DNA from: JACRAO01 sp964490895
Lineage (GTDB): Bacteria > Bdellovibrionota > UBA1018
Length of the DNA: 39,709 nt
Direction: 5' to 3'
Assembly (NCBI GenBank): GCA_964490895.1
Contig: CAZBEI010000123.1
Coordinates: forward strand, 1 to 39,709
A model generated the notes under the pieces. The model was not told the origin of the DNA and searched no databases. It saw nothing but the letters and a program-made list of their open reading frames with translations. Below, one piece after another: positions 8,701-16,493 of this stretch. The translations under genes and the position numbers were made by a program. Position 1 is the first letter of the stretch; each line of letters starts with the position of its first letter.

Positions 8701-8820
8701 GTTTCCCCCTTTTGTCTTCATATTTCTTCCCCCTTTTTCCAGCAGTTAAACTGGATTATTGCCAATGCTTATATCTAAAAGAAAATCTCACGACAAGGAT
8801 TAAATAATTAACGCATAGAG

Positions 8821-11319
8821 TTAAGTCGGCATTCTTCTCTTTTTATTTTCCATCACCATGAGATACGCAGGCAGAGATAAGATCGCAGCAGTCACGCAGG
8901 TGATCTCGCCTAAAACAGCCAATAGTCCGAAGCTAAAAAAGGCCTGGTTTTCTGCAATCAGAAGCGAACTATAGCCTATGATCGTCGTCATGCTGCAAAG
9001 ACACACTGCGCCACCTGTGTTTTTAATAACTGCAATAATGTCACCTTTTTTCTCCTGTTGGTAGCGTTGAAAAATATTGACGCCATAGTCCACACCAATT
9101 CCAAAAGTGATAGGTAGGGCAATAAAATTGAGAAAGTTGATTTTAAGTCCCAGTGCTAACATCAGGCCCCCCATCCAGGTGGCTCCTAAGATTAAGGCAA
9201 AAAGCACAAGCGTAATTGTTTTTAAATTTCTAAAGAAAAAGACGACCATCAGCACCACCGCAAGGAAAGCAAGCAAGGTTGCCTTGGGACCATCTTTAGA
9301 AATCGCATCTAAGAGGTCTGCAGAAATAGGGAGTGTCCCAGCCACGGGAGTGCCAGGGGCAATGGAGTCTGTGATTTGTCTCAGGTCTTTTACAAAGGTG
9401 ACCAGTTTTTGGCCATTCCAAAGAGAATTGTCAAGCGGAGGTTCCACTAAGATGAGTTTTCCGATGCTTTTATCTTTTTCAGTGAATTTGTTCAAAACCA
9501 GTGGGGGCAGATCATTTGCCGCAATGGGTTTGAAAGCTTCGGGTGTTAAAAACTCTGAGACCAGTTTTTTATCATCTGAGGATAAACGGGCGAGCAGCCT
9601 GGGGGTGAGCCGGCTCCTGATCTCTTTTAAAAGGAGGATTTTTTGAGGCTGTTCTCCTGGGATAAAATCCTCCAAAGACTGAACCGATGCAATGGAGCTT
9701 GTTTTTCCTTCGCTTGCTTTCTTCTCCTTTAAGGCTTCTTCGATAGCCAGCGCGTCCTCTCGAGTTTTGGGCAAAACCACCAATGGAGAAATATAGCGCT
9801 GAAAAATTTCGTCTACATGTTTCCAAAGATATGCAGATCCCGACTCCAAGCTTGTTTTATTTCGCAGTTTGGTGAGGTCTGTCTCTAAGAGAGGAGTTTG
9901 GTAGTGGAAGACAAACTGAGAAACTGAGATAAGAGTCAATAAAAAAGAAAAACCCCAAAGCTGAGCAGGGTAGCGACTGACAAGTCCTGCTAAAAATTTA
10001 GAAAAGAAATGTTTTTTGAAAAAAGGGATAGAAAAAAAGAATTTCAATTGGCTAAACGCTTTTGGAGTAGGGAATTTTTTTTCAGCCATGGGGATCCACT
10101 TGTCAAAGAAAATAAGAAGCGCTGGCAATAGTGTAAAAGAGGAGATCCAACAAAGGAGCATTCCGACGAGTCCAATCACACCAAATTGTCTAAAACCTCG
10201 AAAGCTGGTGAGCATCAAAGATCCATACGATAAGCCTGCAGCGAGAGCCGCAGTCCAAGTGGCAGTGGCGGTATGGGTGAGCGACAGGTTTGTGGCTCGT
10301 ATGATGCTCTTGCCTTTGCGTCTTTCTTCGAGATAGCGGGCTAAATAGATAATTCCAAAGTTAATTCCATTTCCAATAATGATGCTCCCCATAAAGGCAG
10401 AGTTGGCGTTTAGGGAGCCCACTAAAAAATAAGACACTCCAAAAGTCCAAAAAGCGCCCATAAAAAGGCTGAGCAAGAGAGCAGAAGTTGCCAATGTATT
10501 TTTGAAGAAAACAAAAAGCACAAAAGTGACTAAAAAAATGACAATCACAGTAGAGAGGCCCAAGTCTTTCAAAAGGGCAGATTGTTCTTCGATTAAGTTT
10601 TGGACTCCGCCTGTGAACTTGATTTCAAGATCGGGTGAGTAGTTTCCGGGACTGAGCTCTGCGATGGTTTTGACAACTTGATTTTTTAACTCTTGAGTAT
10701 TTTTGAATCCCGAGGCTTTGCCCGGTGCAAAGACTAAAACAACACGTTTTTTTTCGTCCGGAGTGGCATAGTAACCATCAGGAAAACGGCTGTAAGCCGA
10801 AACTTTTTTGTCATATTTCTTTCGCATTCCGCGCAGGTCGAGTTGAGGCTCGGGGATTTCTTCTTTCACAAAAATATTGAGTGGATTGTAGAGCGATCTT
10901 TCGTATTCGATCCTCTCTTTGACATAGTCTCGCATTTTGATGAGATCAGGCAGATCCATGTAGAGTGCGCGTCTTTGTTTAAAAAAATGCAATTCATCGC
11001 GAATTTGGTATTCGACTGATGCAATGACATCTTTTGGAACTTTTTTAAGTTTTTCGCCTAAGTCAGTGACAAACTTTTTACTGGCTTGCGTATTTTCTGA
11101 AAAAACTAAAACAGCTAAGTTTTCTACAGATTCGAGTCTTCGGGTGACTTCTTCGAGGTCTAAAACGCTTCGGACGGTGGCGGGGAGCAGTTCTTCGATG
11201 TCGGTGCGTAAGCTCTTAAAGAGCTGGATAGAATAATAGCCTCCAACCCCGGATAAAACGGTGCCTACAAAAAGAATGGGCCCAGCAAAGCGGAGGATAA
11301 ACTTAGAGTAGAAGTTCAC
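8821..11319 (-). CDS. RND-superfamily exporter, MMPL/HpnN-like
   Basis: An 832-residue protein with the duplicated RND layout. There is a first helix (~10-32), a large periplasmic domain to about 255, a helix cluster with NGINFGIIYLARYLEERR near residue 315, a second periplasmic domain, and a final helix cluster with FGIGVDYGVNIFQRY near residue 735 carrying the RND acidic motif. MMPL/HpnN proteins export lipids such as hopanoids or mycolates; the single-chain form without TolC partners nearby fits lipid or hydrophobic-substrate transport. It starts with GTG and I see no good ribosome-binding site. It is divergent from mlaE with an 86-bp gap, which supports a shared role in envelope lipid traffic. 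Confidence 0.87.
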   Translation of the reverse strand: MNFYSKFILRFAGPILFVGTVLSGVGGYYSIQLFKSLRTDIEELLPATVRSVLDLEEVTRRLESVENLAVLVFSENTQASKKFVTDLGEKLKKVPKDVIASVEYQIRDELHFFKQRRALYMDLPDLIKMRDYVKERIEYERSLYNPLNIFVKEEIPEPQLDLRGMRKKYDKKVSAYSRFPDGYYATPDEKKRVVLVFAPGKASGFKNTQELKNQVVKTIAELSPGNYSPDLEIKFTGGVQNLIEEQSALLKDLGLSTVIVIFLVTFVLFVFFKNTLATSALLLSLFMGAFWTFGVSYFLVGSLNANSAFMGSIIIGNGINFGIIYLARYLEERRKGKSIIRATNLSLTHTATATWTAALAAGLSYGSLMLTSFRGFRQFGVIGLVGMLLCWISSFTLLPALLIFFDKWIPMAEKKFPTPKAFSQLKFFFSIPFFKKHFFSKFLAGLVSRYPAQLWGFSFLLTLISVSQFVFHYQTPLLETDLTKLRNKTSLESGSAYLWKHVDEIFQRYISPLVVLPKTREDALAIEEALKEKKASEGKTSSIASVQSLEDFIPGEQPQKILLLKEIRSRLTPRLLARLSSDDKKLVSEFLTPEAFKPIAANDLPPLVLNKFTEKDKSIGKLILVEPPLDNSLWNGQKLVTFVKDLRQITDSIAPGTPVAGTLPISADLLDAISKDGPKATLLAFLAVVLMVVFFFRNLKTITLVLFALILGATWMGGLMLALGLKINFLNFIALPITFGIGVDYGVNIFQRYQQEKKGDIIAVIKNTGGAVCLCSMTTIIGYSSLLIAENQAFFSFGLLAVLGEITCVTAAILSLPAYLMVMENKKRRMPT

Positions 11320-11334
11320 AGTTAGTTCAGAACT

Positions 11335-11348
11335 TAATAATATTATTA
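11335..11348. promoter_or_regulatory. 14-bp palindrome in the divergent exporter/mlaE intergenic region
   Basis: TAATAATATTATTA is a perfect palindrome lying 16 bases upstream of the exporter start and 57 bases upstream of mlaE. It is AT-only, so it may be either an operator or simply promoter DNA. Confidence 0.25.
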
Positions 11349-11405
11349 GAATGAAGCAAGAATTTTAGTTGTTTTTTGATGCGTTCTGTTTTTAAATGAC
11401 GCAAC

Positions 11406-12200
11406 ATGGATTTTTTCCAAGATTCTTTCCAAAAAATTTACCAATGGATTTCGATTTTAGGGGAATTTAGCACTTTTATTTTCCAATCTCTCCTTTTGCT
11501 TCCCAAGCTTGTGAAGCGGAGAGGGCTCTTTTTAAAGCAATGCGAATTTATCGGAGTGACTTCGACAGGAATTGTCGTAGTGGCGGGCGCTTTTTTGGGC
11601 GGAGTTTTAGGGTACCAGCTTTTTATTGGATTTCATTACTTTGGGATGGAAGCCTTTATGGGCGGGAGTGTAGGGGTTTCGCTTTTTCGCGAACTGGCTC
11701 CCGTGATGGCTGCCATTATGGTGACCGGGAGAGCAGGCGCTGCGATGGCTGCCGAAATTGCAAGCATGAGGATTTCTGAGCAAATCGACGCTCTCGAGGT
11801 GATGGCGGTCAACCCACTTGAGTATTTGGTTACTCCTCGGGTTTATGCGGGACTTTTGATGATGCCTCTTTTATCCATATTTTTTGGGATTGTGGGGACT
11901 TTAGCGGCCGAAGGGATTGCCTGTGGTGTGATGGGTTTAGATTCCAGCATCTTTTGGGATCAATTTGCGAAGTTTGTCGACGCCATAGATATCATCCACT
12001 GTGTTACCAAAGGAGCTGTCTTTGGGCTTTTCCTTACCTTAATTGGGTGTTTTTGCGGATACCGTGCTGAGGGAGGGGCTAGAGGAGTGGGTTTTGCCAC
12101 TCGTTCGTCGGTTGTGGCCTCTTGTTTAACGATTTTATTTAGTGATTATATTTTAACATCTTTGTTGCCATTTGGGTTTGCGAGACTCAAAGCAATGTGA
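11406..12200 (+). CDS. mlaE: MlaE-family lipid ABC transporter permease
   Basis: A 264-residue integral membrane permease. The MlaE family core is plain: GGSVGVSLFRELAPVMAAIM, then GRAGAAMAAEIASMRISEQI and DALEVMAVNPLEYLVTPRV, the cytoplasmic coupling region. Five or six helices follow the usual pattern. In the Mla system MlaE works with the ATPase MlaF and the hexameric MCE protein MlaD to move phospholipids between the membranes. Here the MCE gene follows at once and no ATPase gene lies between or nearby. There is no obvious ribosome-binding site before the ATG. Confidence 0.95.
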   Translation: MDFFQDSFQKIYQWISILGEFSTFIFQSLLLLPKLVKRRGLFLKQCEFIGVTSTGIVVVAGAFLGGVLGYQLFIGFHYFGMEAFMGGSVGVSLFRELAPVMAAIMVTGRAGAAMAAEIASMRISEQIDALEVMAVNPLEYLVTPRVYAGLLMMPLLSIFFGIVGTLAAEGIACGVMGLDSSIFWDQFAKFVDAIDIIHCVTKGAVFGLFLTLIGCFCGYRAEGGARGVGFATRSSVVASCLTILFSDYILTSLLPFGFARLKAM

Positions 12201-12219
12201 CTTGTGGGTACATAAAATT

Positions 12220-13683
12220 ATGGAGAACTCAAAATCAAATACGGCTGCCTTTTTTAGAGTTGGAGTTTTTACTCTGATTGGGCTTGCGTTAATTGGAGCA
12301 ATGACGGTTTTTGTCAATGACAAGCCCTATTGGTGGAGAGCCTGTCAATTGGTCCATGTCAAAGTGAGTGATGCCTCAGGTTTAAAGTCTAAATCTCCTG
12401 TAAAGTCTTTGGGTCTAGAAATTGGATATTTAAAAACAGTGGAGCTCTCTGAGACTTATGTGCGCGTAGGAGTTTGCATTACAGCTCCGGTCGAAATTTT
12501 GCCCACCACTCGAGCTTATATTCAAGGAGATGGTTTTTTAGGAGACAAGTTTTTAGAGCTAAAGCCAGTTCGCTATAAAGGACCTACGCTTCCAGAAGAG
12601 GACAAAAAAGAGGGGGGCTCTAAGAGCGATATTCTCATAAAATCGATCGAAAAAATTTCTTCCTTGTTCTTGTCTCCTGTTTTTGCCACTGAGAAGGAGT
12701 CTTCGCAAGCTCAGGGCGAAGATTCTAAATCACAGCGAGAAATTCCGATTGGAGAAAAATCCCAAGATTTAAAACATGTGATTGAGCAAGTGGACAATTT
12801 GGTGGGGGAGATGACCTCTCTGACCAATAACCTGAAAGAAGCCATCAATCCGCAAGAGCTCCGCCAGACCATGCAGCAGCTCAACAAGACTCTCGAAAAT
12901 GCTTCCAAGACTTTTGCGCCAGAAGGCGGGCTCAATACCACGGCGCAACGAACACTGGCGAAACTAGAAGACGCCATCGAGCAGTTGAGAGATCAGTTTA
13001 CACGGATCAACAAAGGTGAGGGCTCAGTGGGCATGCTCCTCAATGATCCCTCTTATGCAAAAGAGATTAAAGAAGCGATGCAAAATATAAACCGGCTTTT
13101 GTCTAAAGTAGGAGGCGTGAGATTTATTGTCGACGTGGGAGCTGAAAGAATCAATGCTTTTGGTGGGACACGAGGTTGGTACAAGATGAGGATTTTTTCC
13201 AAACCCGACCGCTATTATCTTTTGGGATTGTCCGTAGATCCTCGAGGAAAACGCTCAGTGACCACCACCACAACAACTACGGGTGGAATCAGTACCACCA
13301 CTCAGACTATTCAAATTGAGCAAAGTGGAATTTTATTTACAGCGATGCTTGGAAAAGTTTTTTTAAATCGTATGGATCTATCCCTTGGCCTTTTGCACAG
13401 CGACGGGGCGATTTCGATGGCGCTGTGGCTAGGTCCCAACGAAAAAGAACAGATGATTATTATTCGAAATGACGTTTACTCACGAGGGGGACAAGGAAGT
13501 GGCATTGATGATCGGATCGGTTTATTTTTGCGGCCGCTCTATGGCTCTCCTGTTTTTTCAAGCCTTTATTTGATGGGTGGGCTGGATTCGATTCAAAAAG
13601 TGGACGGAAAGCTTGCTTTCTCTGTTGGAGCAGGGCTGACGTTTGATGATGATGATATTAAATTACTTTTTGCGCTGAGGTAA
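12220..13683 (+). CDS. mlaD: MCE (MlaD-like) protein with coiled coil and C-terminal barrel-like domain
   Basis: The start MENSKSN (ATG 12220) is chosen over an upstream in-frame ATG at 12172 that would overlap mlaE and add 16 unlikely residues. The 487-residue product has one N-terminal helix (~8-30). An MCE domain follows (~38-120) with VHVKVSDASGLKSKSPVKSL and YIQGDGFLGDKFLELKPV. A long helical region (about 170-290) then contains EQVDNLVGEMTSLTNNLKEA and NDPSYAKEIKEAMQNI. The C-terminus (~300-487) is strand-rich and barrel-like, ending AFSVGAGLTFDDDDIKLLFA. It probably anchors in the inner membrane and spans the periplasm towards the outer membrane, carrying lipids with MlaE. A threonine run (VTTTTTTTGG) sits in the C-terminal domain. 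Confidence 0.88.
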   Translation: MENSKSNTAAFFRVGVFTLIGLALIGAMTVFVNDKPYWWRACQLVHVKVSDASGLKSKSPVKSLGLEIGYLKTVELSETYVRVGVCITAPVEILPTTRAYIQGDGFLGDKFLELKPVRYKGPTLPEEDKKEGGSKSDILIKSIEKISSLFLSPVFATEKESSQAQGEDSKSQREIPIGEKSQDLKHVIEQVDNLVGEMTSLTNNLKEAINPQELRQTMQQLNKTLENASKTFAPEGGLNTTAQRTLAKLEDAIEQLRDQFTRINKGEGSVGMLLNDPSYAKEIKEAMQNINRLLSKVGGVRFIVDVGAERINAFGGTRGWYKMRIFSKPDRYYLLGLSVDPRGKRSVTTTTTTTGGISTTTQTIQIEQSGILFTAMLGKVFLNRMDLSLGLLHSDGAISMALWLGPNEKEQMIIIRNDVYSRGGQGSGIDDRIGLFLRPLYGSPVFSSLYLMGGLDSIQKVDGKLAFSVGAGLTFDDDDIKLLFALR

Positions 13684-13705
13684 CCCTCTCTATTCTGAGG
13701 AGGGG

Positions 13706-13792
13706 CTATTTCTTCTGCGGGCCAGCCTGTGCGTACACCAAAGTAACCAGTGATAAAATGAAACAAAAGGCGAAGTTTTGTTGTTTTCTCAT
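13706..13792 (-). CDS. Tiny signal-peptide-like protein (28 aa)
   Basis: The ORF begins MRKQQNFAFCFILSLVTLVY and continues AQAGPQKK to a TAG stop. It has the shape of a basic start, hydrophobic core and AQA cleavage site, with almost no mature part. A plausible sigma70-type promoter lies upstream (TTGTAA, 17 bp, TACACT at 13813-13841) and an AAGGA element lies about 10 bases before the ATG. It is antisense to, and just beyond, the MCE gene. No homologue is recognised; it may be a small membrane or secreted peptide. Confidence 0.42.
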   Translation of the reverse strand: MRKQQNFAFCFILSLVTLVYAQAGPQKK

Positions 13793-13812
13793 CCTTTATG
13801 AGTTCCTTCTTT

Positions 13813-13841
13813 AGTGTACCCAATTCATTTCGAGGTTACAA
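13813..13841 (-). promoter_or_regulatory. Predicted promoter for the tiny ORF at 13706-13792
   Basis: On the minus strand, -35 TTGTAA (13836-13841), a 17-bp spacer and -10 TACACT (13813-13818), about 20 bases before the start codon. Each box matches the consensus at four of six positions. Confidence 0.35.
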
Positions 13842-13881
13842 CTCAAATTGACGCAGGCGCTTCCCTGTTAGTTTTTTTGTC

Positions 13882-13916
13882 TTTACTTTATTGAAATAAT
13901 AAACTACAATGTAGTT
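13882..13916 (+). promoter_or_regulatory. brnTA promoter with palindromic operator
   Basis: -35 TTTACT (13882-13887), a 17-bp spacer and -10 TACAAT (13905-13910). The palindrome AACTAC-AAT-GTAGTT (13902-13916) covers the -10 and fits an autorepression site for BrnA. Transcription would start near 13917, only about 3 bases before the brnT ATG, so the mRNA would be leaderless or nearly so; no ribosome-binding site is present. Confidence 0.55.
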
Positions 13917-13919
13917 ACG

Positions 13920-14207
13920 ATGAAGTTTATGTGGGATCCGGATAAAGCAGCCATAAACCTAAAGAAGCACAAAATATCATTTGAACTGGCATCGACAATT
14001 TTTGACAACCCCCATCATCTGTCAGTGATTGACAGAGATGTTAATTCTGAAATTCGCTGGGTTTCGGTTGGGTGTGCTCTGGATCATAAAACCCTCGTTG
14101 TGATTCATACTGATCAAATAGAAGAGAAAGTGGACGAATATATCAGAATTATTTCTGCAAGAAGAGCCACAGTAAAGGAGAAAAGACAATATGAAGAAGG
14201 AATATAA
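13920..14207 (+). CDS. brnT: BrnT-family toxin (type II TA ribonuclease)
   Basis: A 95-residue protein with the BrnT pattern: MKFMWDPDKAAINLKKHKIS (the WDP-KA--N--KH signature), then FELASTIFDNP and a C-terminal IRIISARRATVKEKRQYEE, whose Arg/Glu residues form the RelE-like active site in the family. BrnT is a small ribonuclease that inhibits translation and is neutralised by BrnA. It overlaps brnA by 17 bases, the usual toxin-first order. The palindrome over the -10 suggests autoregulation by the complex. Confidence 0.92.
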   Translation: MKFMWDPDKAAINLKKHKISFELASTIFDNPHHLSVIDRDVNSEIRWVSVGCALDHKTLVVIHTDQIEEKVDEYIRIISARRATVKEKRQYEEGI

Positions 14208-14403
14208 TTTTTCTGGCGGAGTTCGAGGTAAATTTTACAGGAAAAATAAAATACAGAAAACAATTCGTATTGATGCTGAAGTTCTAGAGTTTTATCAGAA
14301 GCTCAGTGAGAAGGAGGGAATACCCTACCAATCTCTCATCAACTTAACTCTACGAAAATTTGCCACCGAGGGTGGTGTGTTGACCCTTTCTATTCGAGGG
14401 TAG
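14191..14403 (+). CDS. brnA: BrnA-family antitoxin
   Basis: A 70-residue protein starting MKKEYNFSGGVRGKFYRKNK, the N-terminal toxin-binding segment conserved in BrnA. A ribbon-helix-helix-like DNA-binding part follows (TIRIDAEVLEFYQKLSEKEG, then YQSLINLTLRKFA). It binds BrnT and represses the shared promoter in characterised systems. The toxin gene overlaps its start. Its stop codon abuts the stop codon of the convergent relE-like gene with no base between. Confidence 0.9.
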   Translation: MKKEYNFSGGVRGKFYRKNKIQKTIRIDAEVLEFYQKLSEKEGIPYQSLINLTLRKFATEGGVLTLSIRG

Positions 14404-14661
14404 TCACTCATACACCTCCTTTCTGTGTCCAATTTTGACAATCAGCACAGTGCTTGGTTCTTCTATTTTATAAATAATTCGATAATCCCCTACTCGTAAC
14501 CGGCGACATCCCTTTAGGCTGTATTGAAGGGGTTTCCCAAATTCAATGGGATTGAAAGCCAGTCGTTCTTCGATTGCTTTTTGGATTCTTTCTCGCATGA
14601 TTTTATTTAAAGAGGGGATATCCTCTTTAAATACGTTTTCTAGGTATTCAATAAAATACAT
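14404..14661 (-). CDS. RelE/ParE-family toxin
   Basis: An 85-residue protein. The C-terminal half, YSLKGCRRLRVGDYRIIYKI then VLIVKIGHRKEVYE, is the RelE superfamily pattern of a GxxRLRvGdYRiiY strand followed by a terminal HRK-x-x-Y. Relatives cleave mRNA on the ribosome. The stop of the upstream antitoxin gene (14662) touches its start, so the two are one transcript. The N-terminal YFIEYLENVFKEDIPSL fits the RelE first strand and helix. Confidence 0.88.
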   Translation of the reverse strand: MYFIEYLENVFKEDIPSLNKIMRERIQKAIEERLAFNPIEFGKPLQYSLKGCRRLRVGDYRIIYKIEEPSTVLIVKIGHRKEVYE

Positions 14662-14883
14662 TTATTTCCAAACGTGCTTATGAGAATACCGTCGCTGTTT
14701 GGTCTCCAGCCTTTTGTCAGCAATTTTGGAAAAATAAAGATCCTCTTTGAGCTCAAGCGCCCTTTCAAGAAGCTCTAAGGAAATATGAGAAACGGACTCA
14801 TTTTCTCGAATGGATAAGGCATCTAATGTTTCATAAATTTCGTCATTTACAGTAATATTAATCCGCTTTTTGGCTGTTGGCAT
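14662..14883 (-). CDS. Ribbon-helix-helix antitoxin paired with RelE-like toxin
   Basis: A 73-residue protein. The N-terminus MPTAKKRINITVNDEIYETL then DALSIRENESVSHISLELLE is a ribbon-helix-helix DNA-binding domain, followed by a charged toxin-binding tail. AGGAGG lies 9 bases before the ATG. The first gene of the operon, it probably represses its own promoter through the palindrome upstream. Confidence 0.85.
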   Translation of the reverse strand: MPTAKKRINITVNDEIYETLDALSIRENESVSHISLELLERALELKEDLYFSKIADKRLETKQRRYSHKHVWK

Positions 14884-14902
14884 TTTTTATGCCTCCTGGC
14901 CT

Positions 14903-14933
14903 AAGTGTAACACTTTTACATCACTCTAGTCAA
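14903..14933 (-). promoter_or_regulatory. Promoter and operator of the RHH-relE module
   Basis: Minus strand: -35 TTGACT (14928-14933), an 18-bp spacer and -10 TACACT (14904-14909). The palindrome AAGTGT-A-ACACTT (14903-14915) overlaps the -10 and fits an autorepressor site. The -35 overlaps the last codons of the PIN gene upstream. The 11-mer TAAGTGTAACA found here also recurs in the two long repeats at 26.9 and 28.9 kb. Confidence 0.55.
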
Positions 14934-15349
14934 TTCCCTTCTCCAAGCCAAGCCACGTATTGTGCAGGTGTGATTACTTTTGTGTTCGCCCTCATTTTTT
15001 CCGGGTAGTCTGCCATGTTGCCAGTAACCAGGCAGGCATTGTGTTGTGATGCTAAAGAAAGAAACACAAGATCAGTTTGATCGGGTCCTTGAAAAGGCCA
15101 GGGTCTAGGATCTTGTTCAAGGTAGATCCCGTGAGCTAACATTTCTTCGAACCAGGGGGGCGGAAAGTTAAATTTTTTAAACTTAGGTCGCTTCAGAACT
15201 GCGTGGTACTCCTCAAGAATGTTAGGGCATACTAAAATATTGATTTTTCTCCCTAAAATCTGTGTGAGGATGAATGCAGGATTCGACTCTTCTTTGATGG
15301 CAGCTGACACGAGAACATTGGTGTCCAGTACGATGAGGCGATTGAGCAT
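14930..15349 (-). CDS. PIN-domain toxin (COG1569-type, VapC-like)
   Basis: A 139-residue PIN ribonuclease. VLDTNVLVSAA places Asp9, EEYHAVLKRPKF gives the first glutamate (about 46-47), QTDLVFLSLA gives Asp93, and LVTGNMADYPEK completes the metal-binding acidic site. The HxxC-like NACLVTGN segment is typical of the 'putative toxin component, PIN family'. Its ATG lies one base after the stop of the Phd-like gene, so the pair is co-transcribed. Confidence 0.88.
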   Translation of the reverse strand: MLNRLIVLDTNVLVSAAIKEESNPAFILTQILGRKINILVCPNILEEYHAVLKRPKFKKFNFPPPWFEEMLAHGIYLEQDPRPWPFQGPDQTDLVFLSLASQHNACLVTGNMADYPEKMRANTKVITPAQYVAWLGEGN

Positions 15350-15350
15350 T

Positions 15351-15650
15351 CTATTGTTTCTGTGATTTTCTCTTTTTAGAAAGGATTTTTCGAACCATTT
15401 TTACTTCGTGATTGATTTCGATATCGCTTAAGCGATCGAGCTTTAGTTCTTTTGCAAGCGCCCAAGAGTCTCTCAGGCTTTGCAGTGCTGTTACTTTTTG
15501 GATTTCTCTTTGAATAAAGGACAAAGAATCTAGAGTCACAGGCATCAAGACACCAATGGGGCCTTTTCTGGTCGTAATCAGGAGGGGCTCAATTCCAGAA
15601 ATGGCCTTTTCTCCCTTTTGTTGGATTTCTCTTAAGCTTCGTGAGCGCAT
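15351..15650 (-). CDS. Phd/YefM-like antitoxin paired with PIN toxin
   Basis: The start MRSRSLREIQQKG (ATG 15650) is chosen because AGAGG lies 5 bases upstream; an ATG 15 codons earlier falls inside the promoter inverted repeat. The 99-residue product has SLREIQQKGEKAISGIEPLL, then ITTRKGPIGVLMPV, the Phd/YefM beta-hairpin pattern in which the prevent-host-death fold binds DNA. A helical basic tail should bind the PIN protein. Confidence 0.8.
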   Translation of the reverse strand: MRSRSLREIQQKGEKAISGIEPLLITTRKGPIGVLMPVTLDSLSFIQREIQKVTALQSLRDSWALAKELKLDRLSDIEINHEVKMVRKILSKKRKSQKQ

Positions 15651-15666
15651 AAATACCTCTACATCT

Positions 15667-15712
15667 AATTGTAAACAATTTGATGTAAAATGCAATCAAA
15701 TTGTTTACAATT
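15667..15712 (-). promoter_or_regulatory. Large inverted repeat operator and promoter of the phd-PIN module
   Basis: Two perfectly complementary 18-bp arms (15667-15684 and 15695-15712), each containing TTGTAAACAA or its complement, with a 10-bp spacer. On the minus strand TTGCAT, 16 bp, TACAAT (-10 at 15668-15673) form a promoter whose boxes sit within the repeat, so a bound antitoxin would block polymerase. Confidence 0.65.
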
Positions 15713-15745
15713 AAAAAGTCTTCAAATTTTTGAGAAAGGTAGCCC

Positions 15746-16447
15746 TCAAAGCATGGCCTCCAGCAATCCATACAAAAATGCAGTGAGCACAAAGCCCCAT
15801 GTAATGACACCTTTGACTGTGGTGAGAGGTCCTGTTTTGCCCTTGAGTGCATTGAACTCGAGTGCCAATATAACGAGTCCGGTTACGAGAGCATAGGTGC
15901 ATAAGTGTGATTGGCCAGAGACATTGAGGGGAAGATGGCTTGCCGCGCCCATGAGAAAAAGCATGGGGATTGAAAAAAGCACATTGTGTCTTGAGGCCAC
16001 AAGCGCTTTGGCCCCACAAGCTGCCGCTTCCCCAATAGCTTGCCCACCAGAGGCCACTTGTTGTGCAGATTTAATGACCACTTGCTGGTTTGGCCAAATG
16101 ACAAACCAAACATTGCCCCACATCAAGGTGGCTAAAGTTGCGCCGGTCAGGATCGTGACTCCCCAGCTACTTTCAAACCCTGCTGTTCCGGTTTGATGGA
16201 ATTTGATGGTGAGTATTGTTAGACCGGTGAGAAACGTAAACATGGCACCCCAGCGAAACCACCACAGCGCTCTGGGCACTAATTTTTGAATGGCAGCAGA
16301 TTTTGTTCCTGCGTCAGTCTCTGCAAAGAAAGGTCCTTGCACAAAGTTAAAATAATAAAGAAGCCCAATCCAAATGACTCCAAAAAAATAATGGAACCAT
16401 CTCATTAAAAATAGAAACCCATCTACGTTAAGTATTGCAAGATTCAT
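15746..16447 (-). CDS. PuuD-like membrane protein (DUF989 / urate oxidase N-terminal domain only)
   Basis: A 233-residue membrane protein with about seven helices. MRWFHYFFGVIWIGLLYYFN and LVPRALWWFRWGAMFTFLTG match the Urate_ox_N/DUF989 family, with histidines suited to haem binding in helix one. In PuuD-type urate hydroxylase this membrane domain is followed by a cytochrome c domain with CxxCH; here the protein stops before any such domain. AGGAGA precedes the ATG. The role is uncertain: it may be a haem/quinone membrane subunit with a separate cytochrome, not necessarily for urate. Confidence 0.77.
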   Translation of the reverse strand: MNLAILNVDGFLFLMRWFHYFFGVIWIGLLYYFNFVQGPFFAETDAGTKSAAIQKLVPRALWWFRWGAMFTFLTGLTILTIKFHQTGTAGFESSWGVTILTGATLATLMWGNVWFVIWPNQQVVIKSAQQVASGGQAIGEAAACGAKALVASRHNVLFSIPMLFLMGAASHLPLNVSGQSHLCTYALVTGLVILALEFNALKGKTGPLTTVKGVITWGFVLTAFLYGLLEAML

Positions 16448-16493
16448 ATTTATTTCTCCTATTGCCTTAGAGGATAATACTGATTTGAGAAAA

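Noticed and set aside
9107..9646. A 179-codon open frame on the plus strand inside the RND exporter gene
   Set aside because: It is antisense to a clear RND/MMPL coding region, has a Ser/Lys-rich composition typical of a shadow frame, and has no recognisable domain.
12172..12219. Earlier start for the MCE gene overlapping mlaE
   Set aside because: The added residues do not fit the family, which begins shortly before the single membrane helix; ATG 12220 is the natural start.
13684..13720. Terminator after the MCE gene
   Set aside because: The CCCTCTC and GAGGAGGG stretches pair only imperfectly and are not followed by a T-run.
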